Assembly (NCBI GenBank): GCA_946616365.1
Contig: CAMOIX010000002.1
Span: forward strand, 57,341 to 121,340
Source: AC2028 sp002373595
Lineage (GTDB): Bacteria > Bacillota > Clostridia > Lachnospirales > Lachnospiraceae
Reading direction: 5' to 3'
DNA length: 64,000 bases
The translations under genes and the position numbers were made by a program. A model generated the notes under the pieces. It did not search any database, had not been told where the DNA came from, and worked only from the letters and a program-made list of their open reading frames with translations. Below, one piece after another: positions 52,352 to 62,229 of the stretch (its first letter is position 1; each line of letters opens with the position of its first letter).

Positions 52352-54329
52352 ACGAGAACCTGCCGACCGTCAGATTCTTTCCGTCTTCCTTCCTGATGCA
52401 GAAGTAAAAAGGCTTTCCGACGGGCAGATCCACTGTGATGTCATTTTCCGACGATGTCAAAAGGATGCTCTTGTATAGCGATCCACTCTCATATATATCC
52501 AGATAGCTGTTGTCCCTCGAGCAGACATATGAGAAAGACAATTTATGCATAAGCTCCGTCGTAAACTCCGGAGACGAAATGACCACTCCCGTTTCGGATG
52601 ACGAGAAGTACCCGTCCGCACCGAATGATCCGTTAGCGTAATAACCGGGGGTCGATGCCATATCGATGGCTTTTCTCCCTTCCATTGGGCCGGAAATACC
52701 ATCAAAAGAATTATAATCGCTTACATATAGATCAAGAATTCCAAGTGATTCCACATACTCATAAGTCTCGGCAATATATTCCGGACATTTCTCGAGATCC
52801 CCTTTTCTGACAACAAGCATATTTCTGTCAGAATAGGCACCACGATCCGCTCCATAAGTATAAAAGCCAAAATTGGAAACCGTAGCATCTCCGGTCACAT
52901 ACGTTTCATACATCCTGCCTGGATCATACACTCTTAATATCTCCGGTAATTCACTGTCATCCGTAAAGAAAACCGTATCTGTTCCATATCTGTCAAAAGC
53001 TCCTATCATCACTTCGTATGCCCTGTTTTTTATATCCCCCTGAGCAAAGTACTCCGGTGCCACATATTTTACGGAGATCATCTCGCAAGCGATTATCGAA
53101 AAAGCGACTACACATGTAATAAACCCTCTTACCCTCTTCTCTCTTTTCCAAGCGAAGTCTTCAAACTTTTTTGCGCCAACCACCATAAGCGGAAATACGC
53201 CCATGAGATGATATCTCGATGCTGGATCCGTCAGAAAGAGGATCATAAAGTTCCATACAAATATTGATATCAAAAGACTCTCCGCCAGTTCAGATTCGCG
53301 ATACACGGCAACTACCTTATCGCTCTGTCCAGCATCTTCCTTATATGCCACTGCAAATGAGGCAAAACAATTCTTTATTCCGCCAAAGCCAAAGAATATC
53401 AATACTATCGGAACCAATATAAGAACCCTGAATATGCCCATTATTGATAACGCAGGCGTTGCCTCCTTAAGAGCCGGCCAAAGAAGGAGTATAAGATTAT
53501 TGAATGTCTCTTTAAGTGCATCAACAATACCTGCACCTCCTCGGATCATTATTGATTCACTATTCGGGTTAATACCAAGTCGTTTACAAGTCATTACTCC
53601 CGCCATCGAAATCAGAAGTGCCATCAGACACCAGATGGTATCTCTTATTAGCCCCTTCTCTCTCGAAAATCTGACACGATAGACAATTATGCATGCAACA
53701 ATCGGAAGTATCCCGCACATAAGAACATACAATCCGCTCGATACCGAAGTAGTGAACAAAAGTATCGCAAAAACCACAGTCAGAAGAATGTGTGCAACAC
53801 TCAATTTCTTTTTGTCCGTAAGAAGCATGACCATAAGCATCGGAACCAGTACTTTATACACATACTGTCCCCCTGCAAAAAACATCATATTGGTATAACC
53901 GACCATTGCAAACTCGTATGGAATATACGCAAGCATAAGTACGAGAAATCTTCCGGAACGATTTAGTCCTGCATTTTTTGACACACGAAGCAAAACTGTA
54001 GTCCATAGCACTATGTTTACCACATTTGCTATGCCAAACGAAGAAAACAGATTTCCCGTACGAGCAATTATCGGGATTGCAATAAGCGAAGTGCAGTCAA
54101 ACTCACCCGTTGTCATATAATTCCATCCAGGCACTATAAATGAACCGTTCTTAACCATTTCTCTGGTATGAACAAAAAGTTTTGCCAGATCATGGTCAAT
54201 TGCATATCTCGACTTAAAAATATTGATATAACAAAGATATGCAAACTCCACCAATGCAATAAATCCAAAAAACAATTCTACTGCACTGATCTTCTGTCGA
54301 AATGGATTTTTAAACTTTTTTGCCTTCAT
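52344..54329 (-). CDS. Large polytopic membrane protein, GT-C glycosyltransferase-like
   Basis: A 661-residue protein with about ten to twelve membrane helices in the first 440 residues and a soluble C-terminal domain ending in a beta-rich segment. An early acidic site IDHDLAK in the first external loop resembles the Asp motif of GT-C enzymes. No firm family name can be given. Its codon use looks more AT-rich than the neighbours (about 42 per cent GC in a 180-bp sample at 53941-54120), hinting at different ancestry. It follows the PlsC gene by three bases. Confidence 0.7.
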   Translation of the reverse strand: MKAKKFKNPFRQKISAVELFFGFIALVEFAYLCYINIFKSRYAIDHDLAKLFVHTREMVKNGSFIVPGWNYMTTGEFDCTSLIAIPIIARTGNLFSSFGIANVVNIVLWTTVLLRVSKNAGLNRSGRFLVLMLAYIPYEFAMVGYTNMMFFAGGQYVYKVLVPMLMVMLLTDKKKLSVAHILLTVVFAILLFTTSVSSGLYVLMCGILPIVACIIVYRVRFSREKGLIRDTIWCLMALLISMAGVMTCKRLGINPNSESIMIRGGAGIVDALKETFNNLILLLWPALKEATPALSIMGIFRVLILVPIVLIFFGFGGIKNCFASFAVAYKEDAGQSDKVVAVYRESELAESLLISIFVWNFMILFLTDPASRYHLMGVFPLMVVGAKKFEDFAWKREKRVRGFITCVVAFSIIACEMISVKYVAPEYFAQGDIKNRAYEVMIGAFDRYGTDTVFFTDDSELPEILRVYDPGRMYETYVTGDATVSNFGFYTYGADRGAYSDRNMLVVRKGDLEKCPEYIAETYEYVESLGILDLYVSDYNSFDGISGPMEGRKAIDMASTPGYYANGSFGADGYFSSSETGVVISSPEFTTELMHKLSFSYVCSRDNSYLDIYESGSLYKSILLTSSENDITVDLPVGKPFYFCIRKEDGKNLTVGRFSFD

Positions 54330-54332
54330 TGT

Positions 54333-55595
54333 CTATCCTCTCTTTGCGAGCTTATACATTTCCTCTGTTGCGAGCCTCATCCTGGCGCACACATTGGTAT
54401 CCTCGGGCGGGAAGCAGTAATACAGTCTCTCCTTGTCTCCGATGCATACCATATCTCCGAGCTCATACCAGAAATAATCCGCATACAGACTGTATGAAGC
54501 TTTAGGACTCTGCGTGAAATCAAGCGCTCCGTCACAGCCGGTCAGATGAAATCCATCCGGTGTATGAGTAAGCGTTCCCTCTCCGACTTCGTATATGGCT
54601 TTCATATCAGCCATCACTCTGATCTTAACAGGAAGCTCTATATGATACTTTCCGGCCTCGATCTCCTCTCTCACGGATTCGCGTTCCCATTTATACCAGT
54701 CGGGGACGTGATCAAACTTCGTCTCTCCGTTCGTGCGCTTTAAGAATCCATCCTCAGTCAGTTCATATTCCGCTCCGCATTTCTTGCAGAAAACCTTCGT
54801 TCCTTCGGAAGTCATATCCTCCGCCATGCAGTGCGGACATTTATACAGTGCGCGCTCCAAACCTATCGCACGGAAATCCTCCGTGACTTTGATCCCCTTC
54901 TCCTGCTGATCGCGGAAGTTGTCAAATGTAAACGCTTCGCGCAGGAGCGCATCTATCTGCGCAGGCTTAAGATCCTTTATCTCCTCTTTCGAAAGAAGTG
55001 CATACATCCTCGCAGATACTTTCACATCACGGAGCCTGAGTCCATTGTAGAGAGGATCTCTAATGAAAGCGCCTTCTGTCTTTATCATGATGACAGGTAC
55101 GCCAAGTATCTTGATAAGCTTAGCAAGTCCTTCGGGAAGCGGCGTCGCAGTTCCGTCAAAAGAATAGCTCGCTTCGGGATACATGAGCACTGAAGTCTGT
55201 AACGTCTCAAAGCAGTACTTAATATCCTTTACGAGATTCAGATCGTTCTGAAACTTGCGGGTAGGTATGCATCCTATCCTGCGGATGAGGCCTTCCTTTC
55301 CGACGAAGCCGTCCGATGTGCAGACGATGTTGTACGGATGGGGCCATATGAGTCTCGATGCGATCTCGAGATCGGTGAAGCTCGAATGATTCATGAGATA
55401 CAGACAGGGACCGTCATACTGTGCATCCTCAAGTCCCTCGATCTCATAAGTAAAGCCGACTTTCTTAAGCTCTCCTCCCGAGAGGAAATAGATGAGCTTC
55501 CTGAGAGTGTTAGAAGGGCGCGTAGGTTTGATATGCCTCATGGGCGGGATGTTACAAACATCCGCATATGATCTGGTTTCCGTCTTGATCTTCAT
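54333..55595 (-). CDS. PlsC-type acyltransferase with C-terminal zinc ribbon
   Basis: A 420-residue protein. The acyltransferase motif NHSSFTD (NHx4D at 69-75) is in the N-terminal PlsC-like domain, with YPEASYS as the second motif. Further on is a four-Cys zinc ribbon (CPHC and CKKC) and a C-terminal domain I do not recognise. It probably acylates a lipid or glycolipid at the inner membrane. It lies between an SGNH esterase and the GT-C-like gene. Confidence 0.83.
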   Translation of the reverse strand: MKIKTETRSYADVCNIPPMRHIKPTRPSNTLRKLIYFLSGGELKKVGFTYEIEGLEDAQYDGPCLYLMNHSSFTDLEIASRLIWPHPYNIVCTSDGFVGKEGLIRRIGCIPTRKFQNDLNLVKDIKYCFETLQTSVLMYPEASYSFDGTATPLPEGLAKLIKILGVPVIMIKTEGAFIRDPLYNGLRLRDVKVSARMYALLSKEEIKDLKPAQIDALLREAFTFDNFRDQQEKGIKVTEDFRAIGLERALYKCPHCMAEDMTSEGTKVFCKKCGAEYELTEDGFLKRTNGETKFDHVPDWYKWERESVREEIEAGKYHIELPVKIRVMADMKAIYEVGEGTLTHTPDGFHLTGCDGALDFTQSPKASYSLYADYFWYELGDMVCIGDKERLYYCFPPEDTNVCARMRLATEEMYKLAKRG

Positions 55596-55670
55596 GTCTT
55601 ATATCTCCGGATAATACTGTTATGTCTGCCGCGCTTCTCATACTGCGCCGCTTCCGTTATTGTGCCTGGG

Positions 55671-56831
55671 TCAGAAATTTCCTCCGAGCGTCTTGTTCTC
55701 GATATTAAGTTTCTCTGCGAGGTATGCTGCGAGTACTTCCGCAGCCTGCTCATGTGACGGATATCCCGGATGCATGTGCGATCCGTACTTATCTCCGAGC
55801 GTATTGGGGAGATTGATAAATGCTACATTGGAGTCACCCGTCTCTCTCGAGTACTCCCTTACCGCGTCTGCTATAAACATCGTGATATCATATCCGAGCA
55901 TTCCGTACACCCATACGAGATGAGCCTTGGGATAATGCGTGCGGAGCGTCTTAAGGAAATCCTTAACTGCCTTTTCCACCTTGCCGATATGCTCAGGCTT
56001 AAAGCTTCCGTCACTCTCGTACTCCTGCTTGTTGGTCTCTCCCGTAACAGGGTCCGTGAAAGGAGGCTGATTGAATGCGCTTCTGTCATTCGTTCCGAGA
56101 TTGATGACTACGACATCGGGTTGCCATACGCTGAAGTCATACGGATCCTGCGTGCCGAGGACATTTGCATTGTACTCTCCCGTGGAGAGTGTGCAGACAT
56201 TCTCATAAACCGCAGGGATATTGTGTCTGACATCATTATCCCATCCACAGTAGACTCCCCATCCGCCCTGTGAGAACATTCTCACATCGGCGTTCAGCTT
56301 CCTGGAGATGATATTTGCATAGTTTCTGCTAAAGCTCATATACATCGGGATCCAGTCCCAATCGTCAGATGCACCGTATGTGCCCTCACCCGATGTGATA
56401 CTGTCTCCGATAAACTCTATCTTTGCTTTTGCTTCCGGCACAGGGAAGAATGCGCCATCAGCCTTTATTCCCTTTACCAGGATCCTGCAGTCAGCATCCT
56501 CTCCCATCGCCTGGAGTTCACGATAGAACTTAACTCTCTTCTGCACTCCCGCAGACATACTTCTGAAGATGCAGATCTCATGCACTCCGGGAAGCAGCAT
56601 CTGTCTGCCCATCACGGCTCCGTTTATCTCATATGCGACCCAGGGCTCATGGAATCCGCTGTTGGTCTCGACAGTGAGCCATACTTCGCTCGAGTCAGTG
56701 ATGAACTCCACGGCAGCTCCGTTAAAAAGCAGCGGTATGAAATCCTGCTTTTCTGCTCTCGCCGGCAGTGGCTGGCGACCGTGTACTTTGACTTCCTTTA
56801 CAGATTTGATCTCATGATAGACAAGTGCCAT
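55671..56831 (-). CDS. SGNH-hydrolase esterase, CE2-like, cytoplasmic
   Basis: A 386-residue protein without signal peptide. An N-terminal beta-sandwich-like domain (about 1-130) is followed by an SGNH domain with IGDSITSGEG (Ser144), NLGTNDRS, and a C-terminal DKYGSHMHPGYPSHE containing the catalytic Asp/His area. This two-domain plan fits carbohydrate esterase family 2-type acetyl-xylan esterases. It probably deacetylates oligosaccharides taken into the cell. Confidence 0.84.
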   Translation of the reverse strand: MALVYHEIKSVKEVKVHGRQPLPARAEKQDFIPLLFNGAAVEFITDSSEVWLTVETNSGFHEPWVAYEINGAVMGRQMLLPGVHEICIFRSMSAGVQKRVKFYRELQAMGEDADCRILVKGIKADGAFFPVPEAKAKIEFIGDSITSGEGTYGASDDWDWIPMYMSFSRNYANIISRKLNADVRMFSQGGWGVYCGWDNDVRHNIPAVYENVCTLSTGEYNANVLGTQDPYDFSVWQPDVVVINLGTNDRSAFNQPPFTDPVTGETNKQEYESDGSFKPEHIGKVEKAVKDFLKTLRTHYPKAHLVWVYGMLGYDITMFIADAVREYSRETGDSNVAFINLPNTLGDKYGSHMHPGYPSHEQAAEVLAAYLAEKLNIENKTLGGNF

Positions 56832-56878
56832 GTTAATCCTCCGTTACTCTTAATCCAATCTAAACTACAGTTTTATGT

Positions 56879-58633
56879 TCACATGATCTCGTACAGATAT
56901 ACAGTATATGTCCACTCGTATTTATCAAATACCTTTACGAGCTTCCATCCTTTCTCCTCCGCATTCCCGATACATCCCGCGGAGAGCAGATATTTCATAT
57001 CCAGATCCTTAAGTGCTTCCGTATCGAAGTCGAGATCTTCAAAATACGGATTCATATATTTCGTCAGTATCTGATTGCCGTAATACTCCGATGAAAAGAG
57101 ATAGCACCTGTTGCCCCAATTGTCGAAGTACTGCTTATTGTACTCGCTCTTTTCAAGCTCGGGTGCGATCGCTTGTCTGAATCTGTGCTTGTACTCGAGG
57201 CTGTAATTGTCCGAGTATCCGTCTATCGTATAGAATCCGTTTAGGATAGCCACGGCAGGATCTATACCCAGACACCCCACTCTATACTCACTCTGACCCA
57301 GTCCCTCTTCGTCTCTGATATATCCCGCAACCTCTCCGAATTCCTCCGGACTGTAGAAATCATTCCAGGAGAAAGCTGTTGAGTCCTCTCTGAAAAACTC
57401 CATCGTATTTTCTTTGAAATAACTGTTCATCAAGATGACGCATGCGTTGGGGATAAAGAGAAGCACGGTCGCATACCTGATCACTTTTTTATCTTTAAAC
57501 GCGGCATAAAATACATTTGCCACCAGCCCAAGTACCGTATACCAGAGTGCAGGATACAGCACGGAGAATCTCTCCATATGAAACGATGCCATGAAACCTC
57601 CGAAGAAGCTCATGAACCGTATCATGAACTCTGCTCTGAAGAGTGCGACAAGAAATGCTATTGCTATAGTCGCAGCGAACAAACCGACAAAAAGCTTCGA
57701 CTCCTTATTACTCTTATACTTCTTAACAAGCCTGAGTACCACAATAATCGCCAGCAGTGTCAAAGCCTCTATCAGGATGCATTCATGATAACTGAGCGCC
57801 GTGCCCTCTCCGTCCACTATGGTTGCGAGGAACATCGGAATGAGCGGATATGATGTGCGGACATATTCACTTCTGTGTGATACATTTCCGTTTGCTGCAA
57901 AGAGTTGCGCGATCAGTTCTAAATTGAAGATGGCATATACAGCTGTCAGTAGGATGAGACCAAAAAAATATGCTCCGAGGCCCTTATGCAATCCTGCTTT
58001 CTTTTTCACTACAGGGATCATCATCACGATACCGGTCACAAGCACAATGCCGGCCACCACATATCCCGACATCGGAAGAGGTGATGCTGCCGCGTACAGA
58101 ATGATACACAGAAATGATACGATGTTCGTTTTTCCGGTACGATCATCCGAAGCAAGTCTGCAAAAAGCCCATGCCACAAGCGGCACACCCGCAGAGCACA
58201 GTCCGTACACACTCATGAAAGGCACATATGCAAATATGCACGCTGTGAAAAATGAGATAAGAGGTCTCTTGGTGAGAAAACCCATCCACAGATACATTCC
58301 GACATATGCAGTTACAGATACAAAAAGGAGATTTACAAGAAATGCATCTATCGGAGCAAGCAGTCTGTAGAATAAAACAGTGAGTTCAGAACTGGGAAGT
58401 ATAGCTTCTCTCGCAACTCCTCCCATAAGCTCCGGATATATCTTTATGCCTTCAAAGAGATGTTTTGAGATAAGATAATAACTTACGACTTCCTCATCGA
58501 GCTGATCAAGGACAGGGATGATGCTCTCTCCCTTAAGGATAAACATCGGTACCGATCCGATAACAGTGATCAGGAGTCCGATGAAGAACAGAAATGTACA
58601 GATACTTTTTTCTTTATCACTCCTCTTCTTCAT
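56879..58633 (-). CDS. Polytopic membrane protein, DUF6044-like
   Basis: A 584-residue protein with around twelve membrane helices in the first 430 residues and a soluble C-terminal domain. The DQLDEEVVSYYLI segment near residue 41 is the kind of acidic external motif found in DUF6044 and GT-C-like proteins. A role in exporting or modifying surface glycan is inferred from its neighbours. Its ATG lies 17 bp inside the preceding SGNH gene. Confidence 0.72.
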   Translation of the reverse strand: MKKRSDKEKSICTFLFFIGLLITVIGSVPMFILKGESIIPVLDQLDEEVVSYYLISKHLFEGIKIYPELMGGVAREAILPSSELTVLFYRLLAPIDAFLVNLLFVSVTAYVGMYLWMGFLTKRPLISFFTACIFAYVPFMSVYGLCSAGVPLVAWAFCRLASDDRTGKTNIVSFLCIILYAAASPLPMSGYVVAGIVLVTGIVMMIPVVKKKAGLHKGLGAYFFGLILLTAVYAIFNLELIAQLFAANGNVSHRSEYVRTSYPLIPMFLATIVDGEGTALSYHECILIEALTLLAIIVVLRLVKKYKSNKESKLFVGLFAATIAIAFLVALFRAEFMIRFMSFFGGFMASFHMERFSVLYPALWYTVLGLVANVFYAAFKDKKVIRYATVLLFIPNACVILMNSYFKENTMEFFREDSTAFSWNDFYSPEEFGEVAGYIRDEEGLGQSEYRVGCLGIDPAVAILNGFYTIDGYSDNYSLEYKHRFRQAIAPELEKSEYNKQYFDNWGNRCYLFSSEYYGNQILTKYMNPYFEDLDFDTEALKDLDMKYLLSAGCIGNAEEKGWKLVKVFDKYEWTYTVYLYEIM

Positions 58634-60110
58634 CTTCCACGCCTGCTATATATCTTAATATCTTACGTCCGAGGACGAACCTGCCGTAATTGGAGGGATG
58701 GACCTGATCGCCTATATACTCCTGCTCGTTGCTGTCGTCTATATCCCACGCATTTTCGTATGCATCATAGACTTCTGCTCCGTTATATCCGGCAAGAGCC
58801 CTTGCCGCATCAACGAAATCTTCGAGCGTATTATCATTTTCTCCATGCGGCTCAGTGCCATATTCGTAACTGCTTATCCGGGCAGGTGAGCATATGATTA
58901 TCCTTGCCTTAGGGTAAGCCTTTCTCAATTTATCTATTCCCGATTTGATATTACCGTAATAGGTATCGGACTCTTCCGTATCGGAGATAGTCCCGACATC
59001 CTTACCGCTGAAATAATCGTTCAGTCCAAAATAGATCACGAATACAAGATCTCTCTTTTTCTTATGCTCTTTGTAGAACCTCTCGACCTCTGAATCGAAG
59101 TACTCATTAGGTCCGTCTATCGTCTCATCTTTTTTCAGTTTCTTCGCACGCAGGAAGGTATCGACAAAGTCAGGGAAACTCTCAGAATGCGCTCCGCCCT
59201 GTCCCAGGTTATAAGCATGCGCACCGGATAAACCGGCAACAACGCCCGGCACAGAAGAAGTGTTTTTATAATTTCCTATGACACTGTCTCCGATAAATAC
59301 GACTTCAGTCTTCGGAAGCTGCGGTTCATCATATTTGCCTTTTCTGATCCTGGATGTAAGCCTCCTAAAGGATCTGATATTCTCTGCTATATTATACTCA
59401 TCAACCGAATAATCGCTGATTCCCTTATATGCTATAAGATAGACTTCCATATCACCTATAAGCCTGTGATCTTCACCCTCAAAGAGCGCATTATTCCTTA
59501 CGATATACTCATAATTCGCATATACATCAAAGTTCTCGATATATCCTTTAGGATAATCCGCTGGCGACTCCGGCTCATTCATGCGCTCGGATAGTTTCTG
59601 AACAAATTCATCATACCTGTCCATCACTTCCGAGTACTCATCATCTGACATAGACTTCCAGTAATCGAAGGGTTTGGGCATTATGGATACTGAGAATGCC
59701 GACGCAGGAAATCTCTCTCGCTGCGCGATGAATTCCTCATAAGTGACCGTCGCAGGATCCACGCTTATATAGAATCTCTCCACATCATGTCCTGAGCTTT
59801 CCACCTTATCAAAGAAATCCGCCAGACCTTCAGCATTCCTGTACGCCCTCTCTATAGCCAGCACATTATACTCATAATAGGCCTTAAATGTTCCTTCAAG
59901 TATCTCATATTCACAGCCTGCTGCATCGACGAGGATCATGTCATAATCGCCTTCCATGATGCGAGGCGTATCGATATCGACATCAGCCTTTTTCTCCTGC
60001 GCAGCGACATAGTTCTTGTGGCAGAGGTATCCGAAGTACGCACCGCCTGCCACAAGCGCTATGACGACTAAGATCACTATCAGCTTTTTCAGATTCATCC
60101 TGCCGCTCAC
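58617..60110 (-). CDS. Membrane-anchored SGNH hydrolase (DltD/AlgX-like)
   Basis: A 497-residue protein with an N-terminal anchor helix (about 8-27), a roughly 230-residue linker domain and a C-terminal SGNH domain: IGDSVIGNY (Ser276), YFGLNDYF and DQVHPSNYGR. The catalytic domain faces outward. Such proteins add or remove acyl groups on surface polymers. The likely start is GTG at 60110; an ATG at 60098 is an alternative. Two bases separate it from the GH31 gene and it overlaps the DUF6044-like gene. Confidence 0.8.
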   Translation of the reverse strand: MSGRMNLKKLIVILVVIALVAGGAYFGYLCHKNYVAAQEKKADVDIDTPRIMEGDYDMILVDAAGCEYEILEGTFKAYYEYNVLAIERAYRNAEGLADFFDKVESSGHDVERFYISVDPATVTYEEFIAQRERFPASAFSVSIMPKPFDYWKSMSDDEYSEVMDRYDEFVQKLSERMNEPESPADYPKGYIENFDVYANYEYIVRNNALFEGEDHRLIGDMEVYLIAYKGISDYSVDEYNIAENIRSFRRLTSRIRKGKYDEPQLPKTEVVFIGDSVIGNYKNTSSVPGVVAGLSGAHAYNLGQGGAHSESFPDFVDTFLRAKKLKKDETIDGPNEYFDSEVERFYKEHKKKRDLVFVIYFGLNDYFSGKDVGTISDTEESDTYYGNIKSGIDKLRKAYPKARIIICSPARISSYEYGTEPHGENDNTLEDFVDAARALAGYNGAEVYDAYENAWDIDDSNEQEYIGDQVHPSNYGRFVLGRKILRYIAGVEDEEEE

Positions 60111-60112
60111 TC

Positions 60113-62155
60113 TTATACTCTCTCAAATACAGGCATATAATCCATCGGAGCATTTACTTTTACGCTCTGTCCGCCCTCGTATTCCTTACCCGCATTCTCA
60201 GGAGCATCAGCAGAGAGCTTCCACTTAGCACCTGCAGGGAGATATACTTCACGTACTCTCTCGCCGAGCTTAAAGATGGGCGCTGCGAGGTACTTCTCAC
60301 CAAACATATACTCATCCTGGATATCCCAGCACTTCTCGTCCCCGGGGAACTCATAGAAAAGAGTCCTGATAAGAGGTGATCCGTTCTTGGACGCTTCATC
60401 GTAGAGGTCCTTTATATAATCATGCATCGCGATACGGATATCGTAATACTTCTTCATAATCTTGTAATTGTCCTCGCCGTAGCTCCAGAGCTCGTTGGAC
60501 TGACCGGTGTGAAGATATCCGCCGCCCCAATCCCTGTCATCAAGAGGCGGGATATTGTAAGGGCCTCTGTCTCCGTGCATACGAAGGACTGCGGAGTAAA
60601 CAGCGAACTGATACCATCTGATGAGAAGTTCCCTGAAATTGGGATCATTTACATCATCGGTCATGAAGCCTCCGATATCTGTCGTCCACCAGGGGATACC
60701 TGCGATACCCATGTTGAGTCCGCACTGTACCTGATCGTAGAATGCTTCAAAGGTACTCGGAACATCACCCGACCATACGACATTGCCGTACTTCTGGCTG
60801 CCTGCCCATGCGCATCTGAGGAGATTTACAGCACCGCCGTTCTTGCAGGTCTCCATCTTGTCAAAGAATATGCGGCTGTACATCTGAGGATACATATTGC
60901 TGCACTCAAGCGCCGGCATATCGTAATAGCGATAATTCTCGAAATCATATACACCGTAGTCAGGCTCGGAGTTATCAAGCCAGAATGCATCTATGCCGAG
61001 ATCGTAATAATTCTTCCTGCATACTTCCCACACATACTCCCTCGTTGCGGGATTGAAGGGATCTATCTCTACGCAGTCACCCTGATAATCATAGGTCTGC
61101 ATAGCACCGCGCTCAGTCTTGATGAGGAGTCCGCGCTCTGCCATGGGATAGAAATTCTCACTCTTCCTGTCGACAGAGGGCCATACGGATACGATGACCT
61201 TGATGCCCATAGAGTGCAATTCATCAACCATAGCTTTGGGATCCGGCCAATACTTCTTATCGAACTTCCAATCGCCCTGTACGGTCCAGTGGAAGAAATC
61301 GATAACGATCTGATCGATCTTGATCCCCTCTTTCTTATACGCTCTTGCGACTTCGAGGACTTCATCCTGAGTACGATAACGGAGCTTGCACTGCCAGAGA
61401 CCCATGAGATCCTCAGGGAACTTCGGTGCGCGTCCGGTTACATCGGTGTAATTCTTAAGGATAGCCTTTGGAGTATCCGCAACGGTTATCCAGTAATCCA
61501 TCTGCTTCGTAGCACGAGCGATCCAGTTGGTGTAGTTCTTTCCGAAGGTTACGCTTCCTACTGCCGGATTGTTCCAGAGAAGTCCGTATCCGAGATTGGA
61601 AATCATGAAAGGTACGGAAATCTGCGAGTTACGCTGTGCGAGCTCGAGAGTACATCCTTTCAGATCGAGGTAGGGTTGCTGATACTGGCCCATTCCGTAT
61701 ATCTTTTCTTTATCGTTTGACTCGAATTTGAGATCGAGAGAATATTCCGAAGCGCCGAAAACGCCCTTCCATTCACGGTTTACGACCTTGAGGCATCTGC
61801 TCTCCCTGGAAAGCGTACCGTCATAACTCCTGTAGTACTCGCGAAGGACAAGTTCATCGTCCTTGTAGATGGAGATGATTCCTGCATGATTGACTATCGC
61901 TTTGATACGGCCGTTCTCAACGGATGCGATGGGAACCTTGGAGATATTGCCGTCCCCGTCCCAGTGATCCTCCTCATATATCCTTACCTTTGCAGCATTT
62001 CTCTCAACACTCTCGGTAAGTGCCCAATCTCTCTCGCTAAATTCAGGGAACATCGTCGCACGCACACGAAATGCGTCCGTTCCCCAGCTCTCGATAATGA
62101 GAGTTTCGCCGTTTCTCGTAGCGATAAGGCGTCCTTTTTTCTCTTCAAATCTCAT
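60113..62155 (-). CDS. Glycoside hydrolase family 31, probable alpha-xylosidase or alpha-glucosidase
   Basis: A 680-residue cytoplasmic GH31 with no signal peptide. The nucleophile is Asp394 in FWLDNSEPD, and the acid/base is Asp465 in VVWSGDVPSTF. An N-terminal beta-sandwich (1-240) and a TIM barrel are apparent. RYRTQDEV-type loop at 259-266 is seen in several alpha-xylosidase-like members, but the substrate is not certain. It is the first gene of the glycan operon, with a perfect AAGGAGG before the ATG. Confidence 0.92.
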   Translation of the reverse strand: MRFEEKKGRLIATRNGETLIIESWGTDAFRVRATMFPEFSERDWALTESVERNAAKVRIYEEDHWDGDGNISKVPIASVENGRIKAIVNHAGIISIYKDDELVLREYYRSYDGTLSRESRCLKVVNREWKGVFGASEYSLDLKFESNDKEKIYGMGQYQQPYLDLKGCTLELAQRNSQISVPFMISNLGYGLLWNNPAVGSVTFGKNYTNWIARATKQMDYWITVADTPKAILKNYTDVTGRAPKFPEDLMGLWQCKLRYRTQDEVLEVARAYKKEGIKIDQIVIDFFHWTVQGDWKFDKKYWPDPKAMVDELHSMGIKVIVSVWPSVDRKSENFYPMAERGLLIKTERGAMQTYDYQGDCVEIDPFNPATREYVWEVCRKNYYDLGIDAFWLDNSEPDYGVYDFENYRYYDMPALECSNMYPQMYSRIFFDKMETCKNGGAVNLLRCAWAGSQKYGNVVWSGDVPSTFEAFYDQVQCGLNMGIAGIPWWTTDIGGFMTDDVNDPNFRELLIRWYQFAVYSAVLRMHGDRGPYNIPPLDDRDWGGGYLHTGQSNELWSYGEDNYKIMKKYYDIRIAMHDYIKDLYDEASKNGSPLIRTLFYEFPGDEKCWDIQDEYMFGEKYLAAPIFKLGERVREVYLPAGAKWKLSADAPENAGKEYEGGQSVKVNAPMDYMPVFERV

Positions 62156-62194
62156 AAATATTTCCTCCTTGGAAATTTATACACATATACAGAT

Positions 62195-62223
62195 ATTTTA
62201 CTAAAATACGGGGGTAAAGTAAA
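62195..62223 (-). promoter_or_regulatory. Promoter of the GH31-SGNH operon
   Basis: TTTACT (62218-62223) and TAAAAT (62195-62200) are 17 bp apart on the minus strand, giving a leader of roughly 33 nt before the GH31 start codon. It lies in the 74-bp gap after the polymerase gene; no terminator for the polymerase was seen. Confidence 0.7.
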
Positions 62224-62229
62224 CGAAAT

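Noticed and set aside
60422..61720. Long plus-strand open frame opposite the GH31 gene
   Set aside because: It is antisense to a gene with clear catalytic motifs; no recognisable protein and no Shine-Dalgarno.
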